Of a DNA stretch of 64,000 nt, positions 1 to 10,783 are shown piece by piece. Under the pieces are notes generated by a model, which made no database searches, was not told the DNA's origin, and saw nothing but the letters and a program-made list of their open reading frames with translations. Position 1 is the stretch's first letter. Each line of letters opens with the position of its first letter. Origin of the DNA: Hyposmocoma kahamanoa (taxonomy: Eukaryota; Arthropoda; Insecta; Lepidoptera; Cosmopterigidae); NCBI RefSeq assembly GCF_003589595.1, contig NW_020654422.1, positions 165,637-229,636 of the forward strand. Direction: 5' to 3'. The position numbers and the translations under genes were made by a program.

Positions 1-716
1 ACTCAGTTTCTTCGCGATTTTATTATATAGTATATAATCGCCGCCTGAACAAGAGCAATAACCTTGAAAATATATTAATTTAATAATAAAAATATATAAA
101 TTAATCATGTAACTGCCATCTGTTGGCTTTTTCGAGAATAATTATATTCTCATCGTGGATTTACTTTACCATCTCATTGATCAGGGTTAATAATCAAAAT
201 AAGCATCCGAATAAGCGGAGTTAGGACTGCGACATTTCTTTGTATGAGATTGGGAATCTGTACTTGTATAGTATTTTATTACCTGTGCTTTGCGCAGACG
301 ACTGTCAGGAACAACAAGTTTAATTTTATTAATCGAATTAATGTTATGTTTATTAATATTAAAAAAAAAACACCGCTAAAGTTCTACACATAAATTAAAT
401 TTTCATAAAATATAAACCGGAATCCTAAACGAAGCGCATACATTGCCCCTTAAATTATTTTGCAACTTGTTTTCCTTATTTCTCTGCTATATGTTCTCTC
501 CAATAACGTTTTGAATGACCTGTACAGTAAACCATCACTTGTATCTGGTTATCAACTCGTACGCACTTGTTGTTTTCCTTGTTTTTAACAAAATCATCGC
601 CCAATTAGTCTAACACGATATTTTTATAGTGACTCATCAAGGTCAACGACATTTGTTCCGTTGGGTTTTTTGTTATGGTAAAGTAAGTGCGACAAAGACA
701 GATCAGGTAATAAGAG
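1..716. other. AT-rich stretch, nothing recognised
   Basis: No coding sequence, repeat family shared with the rest of the window, or structured element was recognised. Open frames are short and AT-driven. Confidence 0.5.
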
Positions 717-718
717 CA

Positions 719-1165
719 GTTACACACGACGAAATTTCAACCACGCGTCTGCAGCGATTCTGTCGCGATGCAGTGATGATCCAGACGCTAATCGTTTACC
801 TTTACACACTAGCACGAACACAATGCAAACGCGATACCGTCGCATCTGCAGTAATACGATCGCGATACAGTATCGATGTAAACCCGATATATTCATACAG
901 CTGCGACATATTTCTTTTTGTGGGATTGGAGATTCATTCGCCTGCGCCATTTTTGTCGCGATGCACATGTGTGTCTGCATCGATTCAACAGCGCGTTTGC
1001 ATCCATACAGTCACATGTTTTTTAATGGTTAAACATGAGCGACGGCGTCCATGAAAACGCGCAATTGCATCGATACAACTGTTTATAGATTAGTTAGTGT
1101 CGCGATACAATCACGCATTTCATAAACACGCGTTTATATCGCTGCTAATAGTCGGCGTATGTAAC
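719..1165. mobile_element. Family J MITE-like element, copy 1
   Basis: The ends are imperfect inverted repeats: the left begins GTTACACACGACGA and the reverse complement of the right begins GTTACATACGCCGA. The interior is rich in GCGATAC, GCATCGAT and ACGCG words that also build the 22 bp array at 26671-26790, and the right end (GCTGCTAATAGTCGGCG) matches the block ending at 27108. Such ends with no coding capacity fit a non-autonomous DNA transposon. I see no clear target duplication, so exact ends are uncertain. The 141-codon open frame over it is a by-product of repeat composition. Confidence 0.55.
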
Positions 1166-1802
1166 CACTTTAAAGTTATTTACCGCAATACTAAAGAGTG
1201 TCCTTAATACTACAAGTGCGTTGCCTTCTGTGGGACATAAGATTGTATATTTCCATGTGTCTGTACACACAAGAGCTCATTAGATTTTGAACCAAATTCA
1301 TCGTAGCAGAGAGTTGAAATGAAATTTTAAGGTTGCGTGTATTTATTCAGCTTTCTTACTGTTTGTCATTTTTAATAAAAACTTAAGGAGGTAAAAGCAG
1401 GGCTCGGCATGGATAATAGATAATCATCATGATAATTATCAAAGAAAATAAATACTTTGATAAATATATATATATATTTCGTATTTTAATACGCTGTAAT
1501 AATTTAAATAATTAAAAATACGCTGGTGATTACAGGCACACGGGACTTATCAAAGTGGCAGTGCAAGAGAAAAATCTTTATCCCTCTGCAAAAACTCTGT
1601 TTTTGTGATCATGACAACGAAAAACTCAAATTTGCGAACGAAACGTGCAGAAAATTATCCGGTTTCTCTTTATTTAAAAACTAAAAGAACACGATATTTA
1701 AAATCTATAGTATTTTCAACCAAAATTCTACATATTGATGATAAAGAACCTAGAAATGTGTAGATTTGCGAGATTATACAATATGTAATTAGGCAGCTAT
1801 TT
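1166..1802. other. AT-rich stretch, nothing recognised
   Basis: Contains a short AT dinucleotide run near 1464-1480 and no recognised family. Confidence 0.5.
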
Positions 1803-2099
1803 AGTGGTAGTAGAGCTCCTTGTGAAAGAGTTGTCGTCTAGGGAACCTTACCTATTTCTGCCGCCAAGCATTACTGCGTTCATGGGGGCATTACTGCGTT
1901 CCGGTTTTGAAGGGGTGCTGTTAAAATTACAGTCACATGGGACTTGTCAAGTTATGCCTCCGGTTGACGGGCGCAGTGGCAGTGCCCTCAGATCTTTGCG
2001 CTTTAAAGCTCTGACTGGCACTGCAACTGTTATGAATAAGCGTGTCGCTTACCACCAGGCCTACGATTTGTTTGTCCCGTCACTGGTACCATAAAAAAA
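1803..2099 (+). repeat. Family A, LINE 3' end, near full unit
   Basis: About 300 bp unit running from AGTAGAGCTCCTTGTGAAAG, through TTTCTGCCGCCAAGCA, TCAGATCTTTGCG and a GCACTGCAACTGTTATG block, to a TTGTCCCGTCACT end followed by an A-run. The A-tail and variable left truncation across 19 loci are what target-primed retrotransposition leaves. The copy at 53886-54665 joins this unit to a LINE coding end, so the family is best read as the 3' untranslated region of that LINE. This copy carries a small local duplication around the CATTACTGCGTT word. Confidence 0.8.
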
Positions 2100-2704
2100 T
2101 GCTAGTGACGTATAATTATACGCGATAATATACTTTGTGTTTATTATAACAATTTGAATTATTGCAATGTCTTTTGTTCTATATTTTTAATGCGTTACTA
2201 ATGGTTACTTTACCTTTTTATACATAGTGTTTAGAAGAAAAAATTAGGTTTTTTGTTAGAATTTGTTGCCTTTTATTCTTAATCATCAAGGGGTTTTAGA
2301 GGGAGGCATTATACTTTCTACACATGTTATTTTAATTTAGATACATCAGCTCTATATTCCGATCTTTGTTATAGCCTAATTGCTATTTGACATTACTAGA
2401 CAAGCACTATCGCTATTCTATCACGCTTGATTGTTAATTGTTATTAAACTAACCCACGTAACACTTGGTTGTGCAAGGCAGTTATCAAGGATGTTCATTT
2501 TAACACGTACGTCATACACTTATCATTGCGTACGTATGCAATGTTTTACGTGAATACCTTACGTGCTTACGCATACCTGTTGTACGTGCATTTTTAACAA
2601 TAGCACGCGCTGAATGTAACAACGTCAGCAGTGTTTTATGGTAAAGACGATAACTTTATACATTTTGGGATATGTCACAGGTTTAAAAATGTTTGTCTTT
2701 TTAT
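2100..2704. other. AT-rich stretch with ACGTA-rich patch
   Basis: No family recognised. Positions 2500-2600 hold many ACGTAC/TACGT words, including partly self-complementary ones, without a clear repeat unit. Confidence 0.45.
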
Positions 2705-2990
2705 ATGGTATCCTGTGACGGGATGAACAAGTCGTGCGCCTGATGGGAAGCTACACGCCTGTCCATAACAGTTTACCACTCAGACTTTCGCAAAGATCTC
2801 TGGGGCACTGCCACTGCGCCCGTCGTTCTGAGGCATAAGTTGACGAGTTCCATGTGCCTGTAATTTCATTAACATCCTTACCTTTCAAAACCGGAACACA
2901 GTAATGCTGACATTACTGCTTGGCGGCAGAAATAGATAATGTGGCAGTGCTTCCCTGGACGAACTCTTTCACTAGGACCTCTACTGTTAC
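2705..2990 (-). repeat. Family A copy
   Basis: Near-complete unit in reverse orientation, about 600 bp from the forward copy at 1803. The GACGAACTCTTTCAC and GCTTGGCGGCAGAAATAG blocks are both present. The poly-T expected at the left end is weak. Confidence 0.8.
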
Positions 2991-3107
2991 TAAATAGATA
3001 GATTGTATGAAATATATATTTTGATATAGATTTTAGATTAAATGTTGACTATTTGTTTTTCAAATATAATGTTACAGTATAAAATAAGAGCTTTATTCTC
3101 TTTAAAC

Positions 3108-3290
3108 GAACTTCCTCTGTGGCCAAACCGTTATCATGCTGGACTGCCACGCAGAGAAAAGAGAGAAATATTTCAATGGCCTACATTTATTTTTCTCGTG
3201 AGTTTGGGTGTAATTTGTGGTTGTCTATATGTCTGTCCATAGCATCCGCGATACAGGGTTTTGGTGGTGCACGTTATTATTATTATAAAC
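3108..3290 (+). mobile_element. Family B tRNA-derived SINE
   Basis: Family B has a head resembling a tRNA (internal A box TGGCCNAACGG, B box GGTTCGATTCC in the best copies), then GAGTTTGGGTGTAATTTGTG, GGTTGTCTATGTGTGTCCAT, CACCCGCGA, and a (TTA)n or A-rich tail. In this copy the A-box region is present but the B box is deleted between CGCAGAG and the AAATATTT block. RNA polymerase III transcription of such heads is known for the SINE class; activity here is unlikely. Confidence 0.75.
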
Positions 3291-3865
3291 GCTCTGTAGT
3301 AAAAATTATTCTTCGACACTAAAAGTTCTTTTCCTACCTAGGACATACATATCAACACTGCCAGCACTCCGAGCGGGCCGTAGCCAGTCAAATTAAATAA
3401 CAAAAATCAAAACTCTCTTGACGAAACGGTCGCTGCCAATAAAATTTGTTATTTCTTTTTCTCGAATATTATAAGTTGATACAGTCCACTAGCATTTTAT
3501 CCCTTCGCCTAAACAACCTATGGAAAAATAATGTGACGACCATACGTGTCGAGTAACGTATACGTATTGACGCGGTGAATAGACAGCATTGGACTGCTGG
3601 TCTTATTTATATACTATATACACCGTAATTCTTTCACCTCCACTATGAGTCACACAATCTGCAGCTGTGAGTCACTCATAGATAATTATATGTATACAAG
3701 ATTTGGTGAATGGCAAGCTCGTCAGACGATAATAACCGCAGGCTGTTATTACGCACCAGACACAAATTGTCTAAATAGTCGGGTATATTAACCTTTATAT
3801 AGGCTACATAATATAATTAATTCGGTTTACAGGTTTCGCTGGGTTGTTGTAATATCTTAAATTCA
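3291..3865. other. Unassigned stretch
   Basis: No recognised repeat or coding sequence. Confidence 0.45.
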
Positions 3866-3980
3866 GTTTTTTTTTATGATACCAAGTGAAGAACAAGTTG
3901 TACCTCTGGTTACAAAGATCTGAGGGTCATTGTCACTGCACCCGTCACGCTGAGGCATAAGTTGACAAGTGTCATGTGCA
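3866..3980 (-). repeat. Family A fragment with poly-T
   Basis: Only the 3'-most part of the unit, starting with a T-run (A-tail on the minus strand) and running through AAGATCTGAGGG to the AAGTTGACAAGT block, then cut off. It is directly followed by a family E repeat. Confidence 0.75.
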
Positions 3981-4000
3981 GATTGTTTATTATACCTTTT

Positions 4001-4265
4001 ATTAAAAAAAACTGACCTCATAAGATCATGGAATTACATCCAAGTTTTATTGAAATCGGTTACCGGAAAGTGGGCAAAACCAGATTGATTCCCTAGTTTT
4101 CCACCTTTAGAGGTGGAATATTTTTTTCAAATTTAAATGTGACCAATACTGAGATATCCTCTTTTCAACAAAAAAAGAATCATCAAAAACGGTTAACAAC
4201 CTCGTAACTACACACAAAAAATACAGTCTAATTAGGAACCTTCTCCTTTTTTGAGTCAGATAAAA
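4001..4265 (+). repeat. Family E repeat
   Basis: Family E runs from CTCAGTACAGAGTACTAAAA and AAACCGACCTCAAAAGT, through TTTTATTGAAATCGGTTACC, CCCTTAGAGGTGGAATATTT and AAAGAATCATCAAAATCGGT, to GAGAACCTCCTCCTTTTT and a TTGAAGTCGGTT end. I know this as a common lepidopteran intergenic repeat but cannot name its superfamily. It has no coding capacity. This copy lacks the first block. Confidence 0.7.
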
Positions 4266-4634
4266 ATGAATGGCATCGGTTCAGGGAGGTAGGGGTGCCA
4301 CATAAATTTCCCGGGCCTTTGGGAACTTAGGTCCTAGTTCAATACGTTTTTATAATGTGCTAAACAAAGTGTGGACCTAAATATGTATCCTTATTAATTA
4401 TCTTTACAGTAGCGACATCGTATTATCAGCCTGGTGTCAAAACATCGTAATAGTCAATAAAGTTCATATTACCTATGGAGTTTTTTGTCAATTTCATAAT
4501 AAAAAAAGTAATTAATTATGCAATTAAAATTAATTTATATAGATTTTTTATTTAACTTTAATAGGGTCATAAAATATAAAAAAAAGAACCTTCATCTCTA
4601 GACACATTTGATGTGTGAATGTGTGCAATCAAAC
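4266..4634. other. Unassigned AT-rich stretch
   Basis: Nothing recognised. Confidence 0.4.
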
Positions 4635-4637
4635 TCA

Positions 4638-4802
4638 GGGTCGTATTCTAGAACTCTACTCAATGCTCAAGTCAGGATTTGAGTATGGTTTAAAGCACTC
4701 GAAATCACACTCAAGTCTCTGCCATTACGGTCGTATTTCCATTGCTTGTGTGTCCAGTGCAATCCTGACTTGAGCATTGAGTAGAGTTCTAGAATACGAC
4801 CC
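4638..4802. mobile_element. Family H MITE, PIF/Harbinger-like
   Basis: A 165 bp element with long terminal inverted repeats starting GGGTCGTATTCTAGAACTCT at both ends, flanked by a perfect 3 bp duplication TCA (4635-4637 and 4803-4805). A second copy at 50161-50325 is also exactly 165 bp and flanked by TAA/TGA. Three-base TNA-type duplications and GGG-starting ends are known for PIF/Harbinger transposons, so a non-autonomous member of that superfamily is the likely identity. No transposase relative is visible in the window. Confidence 0.75.
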
Positions 4803-5600
4803 TCAGACTTGAAACTTAAATATATCTTTATTTCATATTGATTTAACTCTACTACTCAACCGTTTGGTTAGGCAGATTGGTATGAATAAGAAACTCTAGG
4901 GGTTGCTCTTTGTAAAAAAAGATTTGTATACATTTATCATTAACAATATTTGTTTCAAATAATATCGTAGATCGAGAAATCTTGCAAGAGCTCAATGGGT
5001 CAATAGTATGCATTTTTGTCACCCAAGTACGCAGAAGCTGTATAAATATAATAAACTTTGGTGTAAAGTTTTAGTAAATGACAAATGAGTGTCAAGTGGA
5101 ATCTTATTATAGAAGCGTATACATTAGCCCATTAATGAATTTGTGACTTTGTGAAGACGACTAATTCGATAAAATAATAGTAATAAAGAAATTCAGTAGC
5201 ACAGATGAAGGGAAAAAGGTATTTGGTATCGTACAATTCAGTGTCAGCCTTGGTTTGCAGAGTGCGACTATGGTAGGAAAAAAGTTCTCAAATAAATAAA
5301 GATTTAAAAAAGCCAGTACCAATAATAAATAGCATAAATATTCCATTATAAACATAATGTGAAGTGGGCCGGATGATGGAGTCCATAGATGTAGAAAAAA
5401 AAAATTAGGACTGATTTTACGTGATTTCAGAGGTATTCCCAAAGGGTAGGAAACATTCTTATTGATAGAATCATCCCTTAATTTCCGAAATTCGTATTCC
5501 TTTAGGGATTCTCATTCATAGCAAACCCTTCGGCGAAGCCACAATAATATACATATTGGTTCTTTTTTATTATTTTTTTTCATAAATCACTTTAATAAAT
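4803..5600. other. Unassigned stretch
   Basis: A 93-codon reverse-strand frame at 5161-5442 has no recognisable domain and unremarkable composition; I do not call it a gene. Confidence 0.4.
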
Positions 5601-5888
5601 TAGTAACAGTAGAGCTCCTTAAGAAAGAGTTAGTTCAGGGAAATACTGCTCCTTACCTATTTCTGCCGCTAATTAGTTGGTACTCAATGCTCACATTACT
5701 GCGTTTCGGTTTTGAATAGTAAAGGTGTTGGTGAAATTACAGGCACATGGGACTTGTTGACAAGTCTCTGGGTAGTGCTTCTCAGAACTTTGTGACTTAA
5801 AGCTCTGAGCGGCATCGCAACTGTTACGGAAAGACGTGTCGTTTACCATCAGTTCGTCCCGTTACTTGGAATTATAAAAAACATTAAA
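5601..5888 (+). repeat. Family A copy
   Basis: Near-complete but diverged unit with internal deletions around the AAGTCTCTGGGTAGTGCTTC region, ending in an A-rich tail with AAAAAATTAAAAAA imperfect repeats. Confidence 0.75.
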
Positions 5889-6229
5889 AAAAATTAAAAA
5901 AAATTAGGCATATTAAGATATATTCAGGGTAGAGTCAGGGTTGCTGAAGTTAAGGTGAATAACAAATTATAATTATGTTAGGTCATTTAAGAAAATTATG
6001 TCCATTACCAACAGGCGATTGTTGGAATTTCAGTTGATTTCAACATCATTTTATAGTTTGTTAGTTTTATTTTATAGTTTTCCATTTCTCTAGTTCTAAG
6101 TGTCAAACATTAAAAATAATGGAGCATGTAGTAAATTTAAATTTTATTGAAACTAAACTAAACTCGCATTTCTTACTCTTATGTATAAATGGCTTGATGA
6201 TAATGATGATGAATATAACGATGATGGTT

Positions 6230-6545
6230 TTTTTATTTTTTTTTATTTTTATACATGACAGGCAAATGACTCCACTCCACCTGATGTTAAGTGGAAAGTG
6301 GTATCCAAACGTGAAGGAACCTAGTGCAGCGATGAAACCCTCACTGCACTAGCCACCTCCACCCTGCCTGCCTACAATATGCCTCTTCACGCCTCGTTTG
6401 AAGGACCCCATATCATAAGAGGGAGGGAAGACATGTGCCGGAAGGGAGTTCCATTTGTCAACCGTGCGGCAGAGAAAGGAGCCACCAAACCTTTTAGTAC
6501 GCGATGGAATGCGGCAGGTAGTGAAACGGTGATGACGATGATGAT
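6230..6545 (-). pseudogene. LINE ORF2 C-terminal end plus 3' UTR
   Basis: On the minus strand the frame ends with FATCRIP-type, FLCRTVDKWNSLPAHVFPP and SYDMGSFKRGVKRHIVGR, the end of a LINE reverse-transcriptase polyprotein (CR1/Jockey-like group, from memory), followed by its 3' UTR and a T-rich run at 6229-6250 that is the A-tail in this orientation. It is a 5'-truncated relic of the same family as 48149-48836, to which it is close to identical over the shared 300 bp. Above about 6545 the similarity stops and a simple GATGATGAT run begins. No catalytic residues are included. Confidence 0.85.
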
Positions 6546-6640
6546 GAAAACTATATAAACTGCTGTATAGGTGGGGCGTACTATAAGTTTCCGAAATGAA
6601 TAAGAAAAAAATATTATAAATGAACAGAAATGAATTCATT

Positions 6641-7035
6641 GTTTCTCAAAATATTCTCTGTTAGCGTAAACGTTTAACACTTTTTCATACGAATAAACCA
6701 ATTTTGAAAACATTTATGCCACTCCGTGACAATCTCTGAAACATATTTTTCATACTCTTCGACAGTCTCTTCAGGTGATGAAAATCGTTGACCGCGTAAC
6801 TGGTTCTTAATTTTTGGAAATAAATAAAAGTCACAAGGTGCCAGGTCGGGACTTCAAGCGGGATGGCTCATAAGGCCAACGTTGATCACCTTCGAAAATT
6901 CGTTTGTCTGTCTGGCCGTGTGAGAACTGGCATTATCGTGGTGCAAGATGATACGGCATTTATGGTTATTTTTACGAAGTTTGTCAATAACTTCCGGCAA
7001 ACAAATTGTCTTATACCAATCACTATTCACGGTAT
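6641..7035 (-). pseudogene. mariner transposase, C-terminal part
   Basis: Translation of the minus strand gives KTICLPEVIDKLRKNN, RIILHHDNASSHTA, SPDLAPCDFYLFPKIKNQL and a WFIRMKKC end. These are the last two acidic residues of the catalytic triad of mariner transposases; the D of HHDN and the D of PCDF are 34 residues apart, the DD34D spacing of true mariners. The N-terminal DNA-binding half and the first catalytic D are missing. A TGA replaces the usual Y just before SPDLAP and another stop follows MKKC, so it is dead. Its 5' side is interrupted exactly at a palindrome next to an R1-type LINE (7062 onward). Confidence 0.88.
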
Positions 7036-7062
7036 CAACTGACACAGTATCTGTGTCAGTTG
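7036..7062. repeat. 27 bp palindrome at mariner/LINE junction
   Basis: Two perfect 12 bp arms (CAACTGACACAG and its reverse complement) flank a TAT centre. The palindrome lies exactly where recognisable mariner sequence stops and the LINE begins. Confidence 0.8.
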
Positions 7063-7940
7063 GAACGTGGCGACGCACTTCCGCTTCTCAACCAGACTTC
7101 GAGGTTGGGCAGGATCGCGCCGACGGCGCGCTGGCGCGAGATCCACGGCTGTTCCAGCCTCTCGCACCACTTCTCGAACGGGCGTTCGTCGGCGCTTCTG
7201 CCACCGCATTTCCGGCGGCGCAGCTTCCTCCGCCTGGCGGAGGCGCACGTACATACGCGCGTCCATCTCCACCAGAATGTCCAGCGGGGGAAACCGCGCC
7301 AGGACAGTCGCCGCGTCAAAGGATACGGTGCGGTATCCTCGTGCGATTCTTATGGCCATGCGGCACTGCACGCCATTGCATGGCTCTGTAACGCCGGACG
7401 CCCGTCAGTCGATGTGACCAGACGGGTGCCCCATACAAGGCCACGGTACGCACCACCCCACCGTACAAACGGCGAACCCCCTCCGAAGGGACCAGGTTGG
7501 CAAGCAACCGGTGCAATGCGCCCGCCACCCTATCGATCCGGGGTACCAGACCGTCCAGGATGAGGCCCAAGTATTTTAAATACTGCCCTACCTGGACGTC
7601 GACGTCACCAACGCGAATCGAGAGGCTGGGCGGTTCCCTCCCTCGCGGGAGTTTGTGGACCCACAGCGCCTCACTTTTCTGAGGCGCTACTCGCAAACCT
7701 AGCTCTTCGATTTTTTCGACGACGCGAGAAACCCCGAGGTCAGCGAGCCGGGTGGTCCTCTCGAAGTCCTCCCCTCCGGCGAGCACCAGGGTATCATCAG
7801 CATAACACACCAGATGCACGCCCGGGAGGAGTGCGACCCTCAAGACAGCATCGTATGCGAGGATTCAAAGGAGTGGTCCAAGGACAGACCCCTGCGGAAC
7901 CCCACACACGACCACTCTGTGATAGCTTGCGCCATCCCGA
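7062..7940 (-). pseudogene. R1-clade LINE reverse transcriptase fragment
   Basis: The minus strand encodes GRDGASYHRVVVCGVPQG, SVLGPLL then a stop where W is expected, ILAYDAVL, and LVCYADDTLVLAGG carrying the YADD catalytic motif of reverse transcriptases. It continues with VGQYLKYLGLILDG and LYGAPVW (thumb region), then frame shifts near 7340-7370 into FPPLDILVEMDAR, and again near 7160-7180 into WCERLEQPWISRQRAVG and ILPNLEVWL. This is the palm-to-C-terminus part of an R1-clade (R1/TRAS-like) ORF2. One nonsense change and at least two frameshifts disable it. GC content is much higher than its surroundings. The 5' part is cut off at 7940, where a family B SINE abuts. Confidence 0.88.
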
Positions 7941-8073
7941 CCAATTTGTGGTTGCCTATGTGTATGTCCATGGAACCCGCGACACCGAGTTATCCCTAGT
8001 GCGGGGCTATGTTGAGTGTGTGCGCGTTATTGTTAGTATTATCATATCTATTTTATTATTATTATTATTATCG
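7941..8073 (+). mobile_element. Family B SINE, 3' half
   Basis: Starts at AATTTGTGGTTG, so the tRNA-like head is missing; ends in (TTA)n at about 8052-8073. The 5' boundary coincides with the cut end of the R1-type LINE. Confidence 0.7.
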
Positions 8074-8562
8074 TTAGAGAAACCGCTACTTAACATTAAC
8101 AAATGTACATAACATAGAAACCAAAGTCGTATGTGTCAGCCATTCTCCCACTAGACTACAAGCACTGTATTCTGCTGATCAGAATGTGCTGAATTAATAT
8201 ATTCCATTAAAAAATATAAAAATGTGCGTAAATTACTTTTCTGCTCAGCAAACGTAGTAGACGTAAATCGTTCAAAATAACTGTTCTTGTGCAGAATATT
8301 TTTTCCTGCATAAAATAAATAACACAAACGTCACAACAATTACAAACATCCGGGATCACCAGAAGTTGTGAATTGTTCGACGTTCAGCCGAAAAAAGCAA
8401 AGCATTTCAATCTATTCTTTATTTATATGGATTTCTACAAAGCACTTGAATCTATCAATTAATTTAAAACAAATTTCGACATATAAGGTGTCTCGAGAGA
8501 CTATACCGGTCCACGAAAACCCTGTTTTTAGTTTGTACCTTTTGTTCAATGCAGTGTTCGAT
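8074..8562. other. Unassigned stretch
   Basis: A 128-codon forward frame beginning at 8368 spans this stretch and runs into family L; it shows no domain and is not called. Confidence 0.4.
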
Positions 8563-8935
8563 GCTACCCTAGCGCGAATTCAAATTTTTCCTGTACTAAT
8601 ACGGTTCATTTTGCTCGAGTCGCGCAGCAGGGATACTGGCTTTATTTCAGAATTCATTTTTTTACAAACGATATTAAAGCCATTTGAAAAATGTATATCG
8701 TATACTATACGTATTCTAAATAGAATATTATTAATATTAATTGAACTAAATTAGTTCAATTAATATTAAAAAACAAATCAATAGTATATTATATAAGTGG
8801 TTTTCTTGTACAACTTCGAAGTAACTTTATGTTTTTATTATAGTAATCAAATAATTATACTATATTTTTTCCAAACTGATTGATTCAACACTTTCGCTGT
8901 TATGCGCAATCGACCAAAGCTATTTGAGGTTGTAT
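8563..8935 (+). repeat. Family L repeat, copy 1
   Basis: Shares with 32295-32626 the blocks CTGTACTAATACGGTTC, GATTGATTCAACACTT and CGACCAAAGCTATTTGAGGT. A third, reverse partial copy is at 52045-52120. A perfect 19 bp-arm palindrome lies inside at 8731-8769. No coding capacity; identity unknown. Confidence 0.6.
8731..8769. repeat. Perfect AT-rich palindrome
   Basis: Arms of 19 bp (TTAATATTAATTGAACTAA and its reverse complement) around a single A at 8750. Confidence 0.9.
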
Positions 8936-9479
8936 TTTAATTTTTTTTTTCTTCTTTCCATAAAGGAAAAGGCAAAGGTTTTACACCATACAGCCAAGTC
9001 TTGGCACATTATTCTTTTTTGGTACATGAAGTTGAATTATGTTTCTGTAAATATGGCCGCCACAAAGAGGATAGGCAATTTGAGGCGACGTGGTTGGATT
9101 GACTCGGGATTCCTTAGAACGGGCCGATACGGGTATTTTAGTTCGAGATTCTTATAATTTCGCGTTTTAATCTTCGATTAAGGCACAATAGCACTATTCT
9201 ATTCCACATTAAACTAGATTTCACAAAATAAATGAAAGTCAAAATAAAAACGACACTTTTCCCTCCAAAAGGTCCAGAGCGAATCGTTGTATTTTAAGTT
9301 TATCATGACATGTACAGTATTGAAGTAAAAGCATTTTAATTTTTTTTATTTTGATCAGTGGCCTAAACTCGAGACAGAAAACCTGCAGCCAGAGTGTATT
9401 TGAGAGTTTAAAGAAAGAAATATTGTTAGACTAGCGTGCTGTACATTTATGAAAATTTAATTTATCTTAAGAAGTATAT
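8936..9479. other. Unassigned stretch
   Basis: Nothing recognised; a 77-codon frame at 8924-9157 has no domain. Confidence 0.4.
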
Positions 9480-9525
9480 TAGGAAATGAAACTATTTTTC
9501 CGGATTTTTCCCATGGTCATGGTTG
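9480..9525 (+). repeat. Family I fragment, short
   Basis: Shares TAGGAAATGAAACTATTTTT and CCATGGTCA words with the longer copies at 56001-56165 and 62509-62616, with the middle deleted. Confidence 0.55.
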
Positions 9526-9589
9526 AATAAGTATAATATTTCTTTTTATAAAAAATAGAATTAAACATAACATTACTACGAAGAATAAA

Positions 9590-9840
9590 AATAAACTGGC
9601 TGTTTTTGACAGTCGTGTTCACAAAGTTACAAATTCATTTAAAGGGCAATTTATATTTATATTTATATGCTTTTATAACAAGATTCCAGTTGATATTCAA
9701 AATTAACCAGTTACGATGTTTAGAAGTATAGAAAATAAAAACTTTAAACCAAAAGGATATTTTTACAGCTTCGGCATACTTGGATGACCAAAATCTATGG
9801 CAGTGACCCGTCTAATATTTGAAGGTTGTCTTGGTCTATC
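9590..9840 (+). pseudogene. LINE C-terminal end, copy 1
   Basis: The forward strand reads FYNKIPVDIQN, stop, PVTMFRSI, KPKGYF and, after a frame change, TASAYLDDQNLW. This is the C-terminal tail typical of insect LINE ORF2 proteins (from memory). The copy at 60875-61090 encodes the same tail (YNKTPIDIQNLPFTKFKSI ... YLNDKKTW), supporting a real coding ancestor. Both are frame-shifted and 5'-truncated, followed by a short 3' UTR with AATAAA-type words. Confidence 0.7.
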
Positions 9841-9860
9841 ATATTTCAAATAAATACTGT

Positions 9861-10060
9861 AAACTGCCTCCGTGGCCAGACGGTTAAGTGGATAACCACA
9901 TAACCGTCCATGATAACATGCTAGCCGGAAGAATTATTTGTAGCGCCTACATTTATTTCTCTCGTGCGTTTGGGTGTAATTTGTGGTTGTCTTTATGTGA
10001 GTCCATGGCACCCGCGATACACGATTTTTCTAGTGCGGGACGATATGATGAATAAAAAAA
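9861..10060 (+). mobile_element. Family B SINE
   Basis: Begins AAACTGCCTCCGTGGCCAGA with a preserved A-box region; the B box is replaced by diverged sequence. Ends in an A-run. It directly follows the LINE end at 9840. Confidence 0.75.
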
Positions 10061-10783
10061 AAAGATAAATTTCTCGGGAGTCTGTCTTATGAACTACTAC
10101 TCATAGAGTTTAATCAATGTGATTTTTCATTTCAAGTGCAATTTGCTTACATATGAAAGATTATTTGACGTACGTCGAGAACTGTATGACTAAGCCATGT
10201 GAATATCTCTGATACATTACTGGTTTTTAGTTATTGAATCTTCGATTTTGTACTTTGTGCAATAGGTATAATGTCGACTTTAATATTCGTATTGACTGGC
10301 AGTTAATATTAATCAATTTAAGTAGAACTCTTGCCGAAAACAGCCATTTTGCTTTTATTTACGGGTTAATGGGTGCAATAGCCTTATAACAGTAGAAGAT
10401 TTGACTCTTTGCGTGAAGTGCGGATAGCCATCCATCATCTGCGATTAAATTGTAAATAACAGGTTACACAACAGTGTTGCCGTGGTGTTGCCCGGTCTCT
10501 TGAGTCGAAAATTACAAAAGTTACATTTTTGTTTGCAAAATTTACATTTTACAAGTTTGTTTTTTTTTTATTAAAAATCCTAATTGTAAAATATACGCCT
10601 AAATTCCAAAAATAAAAATAGTACATATGCTCAAGAAAAACCAAGCTATAACCAGTAATTGATTGATTTCATCTTATTTGCACCACATAGAGCAGTTGCA
10701 CCATATTTAAGTTTTTTGTCTGCTTTGGGTGGTTTACGAATCTATTTAAAATGTAAAACTATTAAAAAATGTAACCATCTGCT
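10061..10783. other. Unassigned stretch
   Basis: No family or coding sequence recognised. Confidence 0.4.

Noticed and set aside
629..1054. 141-codon open frame
   Set aside because: Lies on the family J element and owes its length to repeated GCGATAC/CGATAC words; no homology recognised.
7006..7563. Long forward frames of 116-185 codons
   Set aside because: Shadows of the GC-rich R1-type LINE coded on the other strand.
8368..8754. 128-codon open frame
   Set aside because: Overlaps repeat L and an AT palindrome; composition is that of random AT-rich translation with no domain.
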